A stretch of DNA of 64,000 nt from Novosphingobium nitrogenifigens DSM 19370. GTDB lineage: Bacteria; Pseudomonadota; Alphaproteobacteria; Sphingomonadales; Sphingomonadaceae. The notes beneath the pieces are model-generated. The model had not been told where the DNA came from. It saw only the letters and a program-made list of their open reading frames with translations, and made no database searches. The stretch covers positions 344,863-408,862 of the forward strand of contig NZ_GL876926.1 in the NCBI RefSeq assembly GCF_000192575.1, read 5' to 3'. A program made the position numbers and the translations under genes. Shown piece by piece: positions 9,494 through 16,534 of the stretch; the first letter of the stretch is position 1, and each line of letters begins with the position of its first letter.

Positions 9494-9519
9494 GCGCCGG
9501 TCAGAGGTCCGACCGGCGC
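9494..9519. terminator. hairpin between convergent genes
   Basis: A perfect 9-bp stem GCGCCGGTC / GACCGGCGC with an 8-base loop sits between the ends of the response regulator gene and the ridA-like gene. No T run follows on either strand, so it may only be a weak bidirectional terminator. Confidence 0.45.
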
Positions 9520-9526
9520 TGATCCG

Positions 9527-10042
9527 TCACTTCTTCTTGGCAGCGATGCCTTCGATCTCGATCAGGAAGTACGGACCCGCGAGGGCCGCGACCTGAAACG
9601 CCGAACGGGCAACCGTTTCGGGGTTTTCGCCGGTCTTGAAGAACTGCTTGAAGCCTTCGTTCGCACCCGCAAAATCGAGCTTGCCGAGCTTCGGATCGGG
9701 CGCGATGAACAAGGTGAGCTTGACGAGATCGCTCATCTTGTAGCCCTTGCTTTCCAGCAGGGCCTTGATCTTCGTAAGTGCGCTGATCGTCTGGGTCTTG
9801 GTGTCGCCGAGATCCTCGGTCGACTTGATGTCGCCCCAGCTCTTCTTGGGGTCGATCGGCGATGCCAGCTGGCCCGAGAGGAAGAACAGGTCGGTTCCCG
9901 CCTTCACTTCCGCGCCGTCGAGAATAAGGGCGCCGGGGTTGCTCTGGTACTTGACGACCTGCGCATTGGCAGAGGCGGCAGGCACGATGGCTGCCGCAAC
10001 AGTCGCTGCCAGCATGGCGGAAATCGCAGAGGTGATACGCAT
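9527..10042 (-). CDS. exported RidA (YjgF/YER057c/UK114) family protein
   Basis: RidA proteins hydrolyse reactive enamine/imine intermediates to ketones plus ammonia. This 171-residue protein has a clear signal peptide (MRITSAISAMLAATVAAAIV...ASANA, residues 1-28), placing it in the periplasm, unlike classical cytoplasmic RidA. The core carries LFFLSGQLASPIDPK and the characteristic NPETVARSAFQVAAL, where the arginine corresponds to the carboxylate-binding residue of the family. The start at 10042 is chosen because it begins the signal peptide; an upstream in-frame codon at 10165 would add a non-coding-like stretch. It is divergent from the cytochrome c and amine oxidase genes, suggesting that it removes the imine made by that oxidase (inference). 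Confidence 0.88.
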   Translation of the reverse strand: MRITSAISAMLAATVAAAIVPAASANAQVVKYQSNPGALILDGAEVKAGTDLFFLSGQLASPIDPKKSWGDIKSTEDLGDTKTQTISALTKIKALLESKGYKMSDLVKLTLFIAPDPKLGKLDFAGANEGFKQFFKTGENPETVARSAFQVAALAGPYFLIEIEGIAAKKK

Positions 10043-10316
10043 GTTTGGAACCTTTGCAGACACGGTTGGAAACACGGAACGTAGTTCGGGCTGAGCCGCT
10101 CTCGTTTGTGTTTCGATAAGGTCATATCCAGTTTTTCTAAAGCGTGTTCCGGCGCCGATGCGCAAAAGGGTGGGCCGTGCTACGCGGATCGACGTATGGG
10201 CAACCGGGGTGCTGGGGCGGCAGGGGATCTGTCATGGTGGCGGATCGCAGGTATCTTCGCAGATGCGGCAAGAAGCCCGAGGGGTTGCATTACTTCATAT
10301 GGAGAGCAGGCGGGGA

Positions 10317-10769
10317 ATGGGCAGCAAGCACAAGTTCGGACTGGTCGGATTTGCGGCGATGACCGCATTGGTCGCGGCGACATGCGCAAAGCCCGGTTTT
10401 GCTCAGGATCGGCCGGGACCGTCGGGTGGAGATGCTGCGGTTGCAGCCAGCGGCAAGGAAATCTTCGAACAGATCTGCCAGGCATGCCACATGCCCGACG
10501 CCAAGGGTGGTGGCGAACCGGGCGCGCGGGTTCCCGCTCTCGCAGGGAACAAGAATCTCGCCAACAAGGATTACCCGATCATTATCCTGCTGAAAGGGCG
10601 GGGCGGGATGCCGTGGTTCACCGATATCCTGACCAAGGAACAGATCGCGGCGGTGATCACTTACGTGCGTGGTCATTTCAACGACTACAAGGACCCTGTG
10701 ACGGTGGCGGACATCGAGCGGATCGGTGTCGCCAATCCGCCGGTCCCCGACTGCAACTGCGGTCACTGA
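10317..10769 (+). CDS. small exported c-type cytochrome
   Basis: Monohaem class I cytochrome c, 150 residues. A signal peptide covers residues 1-~30 (FGLVGFAAMTALVAA, ending GFAQ). The haem-binding motif is CQACH at 54-58, with a likely axial methionine at about 98 in KGRGGMPWF. The C terminus has two further cysteines (DCNCGH), which is odd. The ATG at 10317 follows GGCGGGGA; the longer in-frame start at 10158 has no supporting signal. It lies 69 bp upstream of the flavin amine oxidase and is probably co-transcribed with it, which suggests it takes electrons from that enzyme. Confidence 0.9.
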   Translation: MGSKHKFGLVGFAAMTALVAATCAKPGFAQDRPGPSGGDAAVAASGKEIFEQICQACHMPDAKGGGEPGARVPALAGNKNLANKDYPIIILLKGRGGMPWFTDILTKEQIAAVITYVRGHFNDYKDPVTVADIERIGVANPPVPDCNCGH

Positions 10770-10838
10770 TCCAACCATCTCTCCGAGGGGCCATCCGCCG
10801 CTCCAATCGCTGTGTTTCGCGTTTTTCAAGGAATTGAC

Positions 10839-12428
10839 ATGATCGATTCGCTCAATCCGCCGACCCGTCGCCAGCTTCTCACCATGATCGGCAAGACCGG
10901 CGGCGCCATGGCGCTCTATCAGGCGATGACCGTGCTCGGCCATGCCGCCGACAGCCAGTTCAACGGTCCGCCCAAGCTGTCCGGCGCTCGTCCCGGCTCG
11001 ACCGTGCTGGTGCTCGGCGCCGGGCTTGCGGGCATGCTTGCCGCGCTTGAACTGACCAAGGCCGGGTACAAGGTGCAGATCCTGGAATTCCAGAACCGTG
11101 CCGGTGGCCGCAACTATTCGGTGCGCGGCGGCGATACCATCACCGAACTCGGCTCGACCCAGCAGGTGCAGTTCGCGCCGGGCAACTATCTCAATCCCGG
11201 TCCGTGGCGCATTCCCTATCACCACCGCACCGTGCTGCATTACTGCAAGGAACTGGGTGTCGAGCTCGAGCATTTCGCCCAGCTCAATCACAACGCCTTC
11301 ATCCACCGCAAAGATGCCTACGGCGGCAAGCCGCAGCGCTATCGCGACCTCTACGTGGACTTCAAGGGCCACGTCGCCGAGCTCTTGTCGAAGTCGCTCA
11401 ACGCCGGGGCGCTCGACACGGCGGTCACGGCCGAGGACAAGGCCAAGCTGTTCCAGGCGATGCGCGAATGGGGCGTGCTCGACAAGTCGATGGCCTATAC
11501 CAAGGGCATGCATGTCGGCGAGCAGCGCGGCTGGGAACGTGCGCCGGGCGGCGGCGTCAACGGCGCACCGATCCCGGGTGACGTCGGCACTTTGTCCGAT
11601 ACCTTGTCGACCAAGGTGTGGGAACAGATCGGTTTCTATACCGAGCACGTCATGCAGACGACGATGTTCCAGCCCAAGGGTGGGATGGATCACATCGGCA
11701 AGGCGTTCGCGGCCAAGGTCGGCAAGCTGATCCGGTACAACACCAAGGTCACCAAGATCGCGCAGGACGACAAGGGCGTCTCGGCGAGCTGGGTCGATAC
11801 CAAGACCGGCGCGACGGGCGAGACCCATGCCGACTGGATGGTCTGCACGATCCCCGCGCCCGTGCTGAACCAGATGGATTTCCAGATCAGCGAGACCAAG
11901 AAGGCCGCCATTCGCGCGCTGCCTTACGGCAACTCGGTCAAGATCGGCCTCGAAATGAAGCGCCGGTTCTGGGAAACCGACTATGCGATCTATGGCGGTC
12001 ACTCGTTCACCGACCAGCCGATCGGCCTCATTTCCTATCCCACCGGCAATTTCTTCGGCGATGGCCCGGCGGTCATTCTCGGGGCCTATCCGTTCGGGAT
12101 CGGCGCCTACATGCTGGCCGGGATGACTCCGGAAAAGCGGATCGCGGCTGCACTCGACCAGGGGCAGGTGTTCCACCCGGCCGAATACAAGAGCGAATTC
12201 CGCTCGGGCGCGACGGTTGCCTGGAGCCGCATGCCGTGGATCCTGGGGTGCTGCGCTACCTGGACCGAGGAAAGCCGCGAGAAGCATTATCAGGATCTCG
12301 TGGCGATGGAGGGGCGTATCGTCCTCGCGGGCGAACACTGCTCGTACTATGGATGCTGGCAGGAAGGCGCGCTGCTTTCCTCGCTGGATGCGATCACGCG
12401 CCTGCATCAACGCGCTCTGGCGGCCTGA
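10839..12428 (+). CDS. Tat-exported flavin monoamine oxidase/dehydrogenase
   Basis: Flavoenzyme of the amine oxidase family, oxidising an amine to an imine. The 529 residues open with a twin-arginine signal (PPTRRQLLTMIGKTGG, Arg 10-11), so the folded holoenzyme is predicted in the periplasm. The FAD-binding GAGLAG is at 60-65, followed by QNRAGGRNYSVRGG. The C-terminal family block is GEHCSYYGCWQEGALLSSLD. The ATG at 10839 has AAGGA upstream; GTG at 10812 is a less likely start. Association with a dedicated cytochrome c and a periplasmic RidA resembles cytochrome-c-coupled nicotine dehydrogenase systems (NicA2/CycN), so it may act as a dehydrogenase rather than an oxidase. The substrate is unknown. 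Confidence 0.9.
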   Translation: MIDSLNPPTRRQLLTMIGKTGGAMALYQAMTVLGHAADSQFNGPPKLSGARPGSTVLVLGAGLAGMLAALELTKAGYKVQILEFQNRAGGRNYSVRGGDTITELGSTQQVQFAPGNYLNPGPWRIPYHHRTVLHYCKELGVELEHFAQLNHNAFIHRKDAYGGKPQRYRDLYVDFKGHVAELLSKSLNAGALDTAVTAEDKAKLFQAMREWGVLDKSMAYTKGMHVGEQRGWERAPGGGVNGAPIPGDVGTLSDTLSTKVWEQIGFYTEHVMQTTMFQPKGGMDHIGKAFAAKVGKLIRYNTKVTKIAQDDKGVSASWVDTKTGATGETHADWMVCTIPAPVLNQMDFQISETKKAAIRALPYGNSVKIGLEMKRRFWETDYAIYGGHSFTDQPIGLISYPTGNFFGDGPAVILGAYPFGIGAYMLAGMTPEKRIAAALDQGQVFHPAEYKSEFRSGATVAWSRMPWILGCCATWTEESREKHYQDLVAMEGRIVLAGEHCSYYGCWQEGALLSSLDAITRLHQRALAA

Positions 12429-12454
12429 TCGAATTACCGTTCAAGCGGACAATT

Positions 12455-12486
12455 GGGCCCCGGCAGCAAGACTGCCGGGCCCTTTT
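12455..12486 (+). terminator. intrinsic terminator after the amine oxidase gene
   Basis: GGGCCCCGGCAG / CTGCCGGGCCC stem (one bulged base) with a CAAGA loop, followed by TTTT. It is 26 bp past the stop of the amine oxidase gene and separates it from the downstream dehydrogenase gene. Confidence 0.8.
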
Positions 12487-12573
12487 CGTATTCGCCCTGG
12501 GTTCTTGCATCCACGACGAGAGCGGGAGACAGTCACCGGCAAAACAAGGCAATGCGGGAGAAGTCTGCCGGCC

Positions 12574-13569
12574 ATGACCATGTCAGCCCTTGAAGTTCGC
12601 GCGCTATCACCGGACTTGTCCGGAGTGTCTCTGGTCGAACGACCGATCCCGATGCCCGGACCGGGCGATGTGCAGGTCCGGATCGAGGCCGCAGCGCTCG
12701 GCTTTCCCGATTTCCTGATGACCCAAGGCTTGTATCAGGCAAAACCCCCGTTGCCGTTCGTACCCGGCATGGAGTGCGCAGGTGTGGTGACGGCTTTGGG
12801 GGAGGAAGCGCGCCGTCATGGCTGGCGCGAGGGTGATCGGGTGATGGCGGCGGGCCTGACCGGTTGCGTTGCGCAATATGGCGTCTTTCCGGCAGGGAGC
12901 GTACAGCCTTTGCCATCGCCCCTGTCCTTTGCCGAAGGGGCCGCCTTGCGCGTCGCCTACCTGACGGCGTGGGTATCGCTGGTCCGGCTCGGGCGAGCAC
13001 AGGCGGGTGACTGGGTGGTGGTTCATGGGGCTGCGGGTGGAGTTGGCCTTGCAGCGGTCGATCTGGCCCGGGCTCTTGGTCTGCAAGTCATCGCGGTGAC
13101 CTCGTCGGACGCCAAGCTCGCGGCTGTGCAAGCACTGTACGATCCGGCGCATGGGCTGGTCGGTCCGGTCGGCATTCGTGAAGCCGTGCTTGATCTGACG
13201 GGCGGTCGCGGAGCCGATCTCGTCTATGATCCGGTAGGGGGCGACGTCTTTGACGAGGCCTGCCGCTATACCGCATTTGGCGGACGCCTGCTGGTGGTCG
13301 GGTTTGCGAGTGGGCGCATTCCGACGGTGGGTGCCAATATCCCCCTGATCAAGGGATTCTCGATCGTGGGCGTGCGGGCGGGGGAATATGGACGCCGTTT
13401 CCCCGACCATGGGCGAGAGGATATCGCCGCCGTTCAGGCCCTGGCCGAAGCGGGGCGCATTCGGCCGCATGTTCATGCTGCCTTGCCGCTCGGGGAATGG
13501 AGGGAGGCCTATCGGGGGATGCAGGAGCGCCGCGTCGTCGGCCGCACTGTCCTCTTGCCTCAGGCATGA
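12574..13569 (+). CDS. NADPH:quinone oxidoreductase family protein (zinc-free MDR)
   Basis: Medium-chain dehydrogenase/reductase of the quinone oxidoreductase group, 331 residues. It shows the MDR N-terminal fold (AAALGFPDFLMTQGLYQ, PFVPGMECAGVV) and the nucleotide-binding HGAAGGVGLAAVDLARALG. The cysteine/glutamate ligands of the structural and catalytic zinc sites of alcohol dehydrogenases are absent. Later blocks GGRGADLVYDPVGGDVFDE and RLLVVGFASGRIP fit acrylyl-CoA- or quinone-reductase-like members. ATG at 12574 follows GGGAG by 12 bases; ATG at 12580 is the alternative. The gene stands alone after a terminator. The in vivo substrate cannot be told. Confidence 0.88.
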   Translation: MTMSALEVRALSPDLSGVSLVERPIPMPGPGDVQVRIEAAALGFPDFLMTQGLYQAKPPLPFVPGMECAGVVTALGEEARRHGWREGDRVMAAGLTGCVAQYGVFPAGSVQPLPSPLSFAEGAALRVAYLTAWVSLVRLGRAQAGDWVVVHGAAGGVGLAAVDLARALGLQVIAVTSSDAKLAAVQALYDPAHGLVGPVGIREAVLDLTGGRGADLVYDPVGGDVFDEACRYTAFGGRLLVVGFASGRIPTVGANIPLIKGFSIVGVRAGEYGRRFPDHGREDIAAVQALAEAGRIRPHVHAALPLGEWREAYRGMQERRVVGRTVLLPQA

Positions 13570-13602
13570 GCCCTTGCCGTGCACAACCAGAATGCTGCGG
13601 GC

Positions 13603-13629
13603 AAAAAAAGAGCCGCTAAAAGCGGCTCT
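13603..13629 (-). terminator. intrinsic terminator on the minus strand (sRNA 3' end)
   Basis: A perfect 9-bp stem AGAGCCGCT / AGCGGCTCT with a 3-base loop. On the minus strand it runs straight into seven T residues (A run 13603-13609). On the plus strand there is no T run. It therefore terminates minus-strand transcription although no minus-strand protein gene lies upstream. Confidence 0.85.
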
Positions 13630-13706
13630 GGAAGGTTTGGGAGAGGATGCCTGAAAGGCAGGTTCTTGATGACTTTTCGGGCCTCTTGATGCAAGTGCGA
13701 AAGAGG
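13603..13706 (-). ncRNA. candidate trans-acting small RNA, about 100 nt
   Basis: Read on the minus strand, three hairpins follow one another. The first is CCTCTT...AAGAGG (13706-13682), the second TGCC-TTTCA-GGCA (13660-13648), and the third the intrinsic terminator at 13629-13603. Between the second and third lies an unpaired CU-rich stretch, CCTCTCCC, complementary to purine-rich ribosome-binding sites. Promoter-like boxes sit directly upstream. No coding frame is apparent. This build of hairpins, an exposed anti-Shine-Dalgarno stretch and an intrinsic terminator is typical of alphaproteobacterial Hfq-type sRNAs. I do not recognise a named family. The 5' end is uncertain by several bases; the promoter spacing points to about 13702. 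Confidence 0.6.
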
Positions 13707-13708
13707 CA

Positions 13709-13738
13709 ATTAAAGGTGCAAAAAACGCATCCGTTCAA
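13709..13738 (-). promoter_or_regulatory. sigma-70-type promoter of the candidate sRNA
   Basis: On the minus strand TTGAAC (13738-13733) and TTTAAT (13714-13709) are separated by 18 bp. This is close to the TTGACA-17-TATAAT consensus and much better than most promoters in this GC-rich window. The predicted start is at about 13702. Confidence 0.55.
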
Positions 13739-13739
13739 T

Positions 13740-14058
13740 TGGAGGTTTCCCGATCAGTTCGAAAGGTCTGTTTTTATCTCGGGAAAAAGCCTTTTTTCAT
13801 AGCTGTTTCACACGTATGCATAAAGAGCGGGTGTGCGGCGAAAAGTGCACCTGGTGCAAGTCACCGACCTCGCAATCGTTTTTTGCCGCTATCGCCGTTT
13901 GCGCCTGCGCTCGTCCGGAAAACGCGGGGGAAGGCGCTGGCGGCTCGTCTCTGTGCAGCATTTTTCGCCTTTCGACGGCACCGATTCGCATAAGGAAAAG
14001 CTGTTGCCATGATCACGGAGAGGCGGCAGCTATCCCGCCAAAGGAGATCCATGCCATC
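13740..14058. other. AT-rich leader/promoter region before the M20 peptidase
   Basis: About 320 bp without a convincing gene. It is markedly AT-richer than its surroundings near 13740-13840 (runs gtctgtttttatc, aaaaagccttttttc). At 13846-13858 a perfect 13-bp palindrome TGCACC-T-GGTGCA could be an operator. The peptidase ribosome site AAGGAG is at 14041-14046. Confidence 0.4.
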
Positions 14059-15495
14059 ATGACGAAGACTTCTGTCGCCCATCGCGCGCTTGCCGGAACC
14101 ACGTTCGCGGCGCTCGTTGCGGCTTCGTTTTCGGTTCCCGCGCTTGCTGCCGCTCCGGTCGCCGCGCCCACCACGGCCGAAGCCACCGAGGCGCTGGACC
14201 TCGCCATGAAGGCGATTGCCATCCGCTCGGTGCGCGGGGAAGGCAACCGCGCTGCCGATGTCGCGGCCCTGTTCCGCGACCGCCTGGTCGCCGGTGGCTG
14301 GGCGCCGTCCGATGTGGTCATCACCCCGATGCACGACACCGCCATGCTGGTCGCGACCTGGGTCGGCACCGATCCCAAGCTCAAGCCTCTGGTCCTGTCG
14401 GGGCACATGGACGTCGTCGAGGCCAAGCGCGCCGATTGGCAACGCGATCCCTTCGGTCCGGTGGTCGAAGATGGCGTGCTTTATGGTCGCGGCGCCACCG
14501 ACATGAAGTTCGACGGTTCGATGCTGCTGTCCTCGCTCGTCGACCTGCGTCGCCACGGTTATCGTCCGCGCAGGACGATCGTGCTGGCCTTCTCGGGCGA
14601 CGAAGAGACGGTGATGGCGACCAGCGCCGTCCTTGCGGACAAGCTCAAGGGCGCCGAGGCGGTGATCAATGCTGATGGCGGTGGCGGCACGTTCGCTGAC
14701 GGCACCGACAAGCCGCTCTACTGGATGTGGGACGGTGCGGAAAAGTCCTATGCCGACTACAAGCTGGAAGTGACCAACCCGGGCGGGCACAGCTCTGAAC
14801 CGCGCCCCGACAATGCCATCGTGCAACTGGCCGAGGCAGTGATCAAGGTCGGCAAGTACCAGTTCCCGCCCGAACAGAATGCCATCACCAAGGCATGGTT
14901 CACGCGCGCCGCCGCGTTCGAGGCTGACCCGGCCAAGGCAGCCGCCATGCGGGCGTTTGCGGCCAATCCAGCCGATGCCAAGGCGCTGGCGGTGCTGCGC
15001 GCGGAACCCTCGATGGTCGGAAAGACAGGGACGACCTGCGTTCCTACCATGCTCTCGGGCGGGCACGCGCTCAATGCCTTGCCCCAGCGGGCCGACGCCA
15101 ATGTCAATTGCCGCATCTTCCCCGGCCACAGCCGTGCCGAAATCGCGGCTCAGCTGGAAAAGGTGATCGGCTCGCCGGTGGTCAAGGTTTCCGACGTGAC
15201 CGAAGGGTCGATCGATTCCCCGGCCTCGCCGATGCGGGCGGACGTCGTCGGCGCGCTGGAAAAGGCGATCCATGCGGCATGGGGCTCGGCCGTGACGGTC
15301 ATTCCCTCGCAGGCATCGGGCGCATCGGATTCGATGTTCTACCGCTCGATCGGGGTTCCGGCCTACAATGCGAGCCCGGTCTTCACCCGGTCGGATGAAA
15401 GCTTCAGCCACGGGCTCAACGAACGGGTGCGCACCGTCAACGTGAAGCCCGCGCTCACGTATTACTTCAATCTCATTCCCGACCTTACGCGCTAA
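14059..15495 (+). CDS. exported M20/M25/M40-family metallopeptidase
   Basis: Zinc-dependent exopeptidase/deacylase family, 478 residues, with a signal peptide (ALAGTTFAALVAASFSVPALAAA, cleavage near residue 31). Metal-site motifs are in order: LSGHMDVV (His 116, catalytic Asp 118), GRGATDMK (bridging Asp 148), and SGDEETVM (Glu pair 182-183). A dimerisation domain follows in the middle (KLEVTNPGGHSSEPRPDNA), and the C-terminal metal ligand lies in SDESFSHGLNERV. The ATG at 14059 is 12 bases past AAGGAG. Substrate unknown; periplasmic peptide or N-acyl amino acid turnover is likely. Its 3' end overlaps the convergent CHAD gene by 11 bp. Confidence 0.9.
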   Translation: MTKTSVAHRALAGTTFAALVAASFSVPALAAAPVAAPTTAEATEALDLAMKAIAIRSVRGEGNRAADVAALFRDRLVAGGWAPSDVVITPMHDTAMLVATWVGTDPKLKPLVLSGHMDVVEAKRADWQRDPFGPVVEDGVLYGRGATDMKFDGSMLLSSLVDLRRHGYRPRRTIVLAFSGDEETVMATSAVLADKLKGAEAVINADGGGGTFADGTDKPLYWMWDGAEKSYADYKLEVTNPGGHSSEPRPDNAIVQLAEAVIKVGKYQFPPEQNAITKAWFTRAAAFEADPAKAAAMRAFAANPADAKALAVLRAEPSMVGKTGTTCVPTMLSGGHALNALPQRADANVNCRIFPGHSRAEIAAQLEKVIGSPVVKVSDVTEGSIDSPASPMRADVVGALEKAIHAAWGSAVTVIPSQASGASDSMFYRSIGVPAYNASPVFTRSDESFSHGLNERVRTVNVKPALTYYFNLIPDLTR

Positions 15496-16417
15496 GGCTG
15501 CTGTCGGGCGAGGCGGGCGGGGAAGTGCCGTCCGTCTCGCCGGTCTCGTCCCGCCACCAGCGCGGCGCATGACGATGGCGCTTGAGCAATCGGGAAATGC
15601 TGCGCAGCAATTTTCCCCGTGACGCGCCCTTGTGGGTGAGAAGCGCACGAAGTTCGGCGTTGTATTCGGGGGCGAGATCCTCGACCGCGACGCCCGAATG
15701 CGCCACTGCCATGTCGTGCAGAGTGCCGAGCTTGTCCTGAAGTCTCGCCAGCAGATGCTCGTGGGGCGCAGCGTCCGCGTTCCGGAAAACGGGTGCGAGA
15801 AATCCGGTCGCATAGCGCAGCCGTTTCACTTTCAATCGCAGCCGATGAAGCTCCCCGTCATCCATGGCCCGCAGGCGCCGACGCTTGCGGGGCAGGGACT
15901 TGCGATAGCGATCGAGCGCCTTTGCCGCAAAAGGCTCCAGTGCTCCGGCTGCTTCTTGTTTGTCGAGCCACGCCCGCAGGACGGTAAGGGTATGGATCGT
16001 GTCGGGGCGAGCGAGGCAGGCAGCGGCTCTCGACACTTCCTCGTCGCGGAGTACGGCGAGGTGCGAGACCAGTTGCACGCTGCCTTCCGGCGCGATCCGT
16101 TCGATCAGGACATCGAGATCGCGTGCCGGGGCAAGGGCATGGGCAAGCCGGCGCAATCGCCGACGCTGTCGCTTTGCTTCGGCCTGATCGACGGCGGGAC
16201 CGAAGAGGGCCAAGGCGATGCGCAAGCGGCTGATCGCGACGCGGCACTGATGGATGGCTTCGTGATCGCCTTCGGTAGTGACGAGGGTCATGGCCGTACC
16301 GAGCTGGTCGAGGCAGTTGCGGGCGATAGCGCGGAACCCTTCGCCGACATTCATCCCGTCGCTGATCGCGACAGGGGCAATTCGTTCGACGGTCTTGGGT
16401 TCGCGGCAATCGCTCAT
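15485..16417 (-). CDS. CHAD domain-containing protein
   Basis: CHAD proteins are alpha-helical, strongly basic-patterned proteins that bind inorganic polyphosphate. Here conserved histidines and basic residues appear in AIHQCRVAISRLRIALALF, PARDLDVLIERI, LHRLRLKVKRLRYATGF and LQDKLGTLHDMAVAH. The domain fills nearly the whole of about 310 residues, without an attached CYTH domain. ATG at 16417 (MSDCREPKTVERI) is preferred; an in-frame GTG at 16474 and an ATG further in are possible. A direct role is not known for most members; polyphosphate granule association is the best-supported idea for the family. Confidence 0.85.
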   Translation of the reverse strand: MSDCREPKTVERIAPVAISDGMNVGEGFRAIARNCLDQLGTAMTLVTTEGDHEAIHQCRVAISRLRIALALFGPAVDQAEAKRQRRRLRRLAHALAPARDLDVLIERIAPEGSVQLVSHLAVLRDEEVSRAAACLARPDTIHTLTVLRAWLDKQEAAGALEPFAAKALDRYRKSLPRKRRRLRAMDDGELHRLRLKVKRLRYATGFLAPVFRNADAAPHEHLLARLQDKLGTLHDMAVAHSGVAVEDLAPEYNAELRALLTHKGASRGKLLRSISRLLKRHRHAPRWWRDETGETDGTSPPASPDSSLSA

Positions 16418-16534
16418 GGGCGTCACGGCACTCGACTCCGGCCTGTCCCGGCACTCTGCCCGACTATTGAGCACTTCGCCCGCAAGCAGGCAAAGCGAAT
16501 TTGGCTGCGGGGCTGGGCGATGTGTCCGGCGGTC

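Noticed and set aside
10290..12410. 706-codon frame antisense to the cytochrome and amine oxidase genes
   Set aside because: Mirror of two well-supported genes; low-complexity composition and no start signal.
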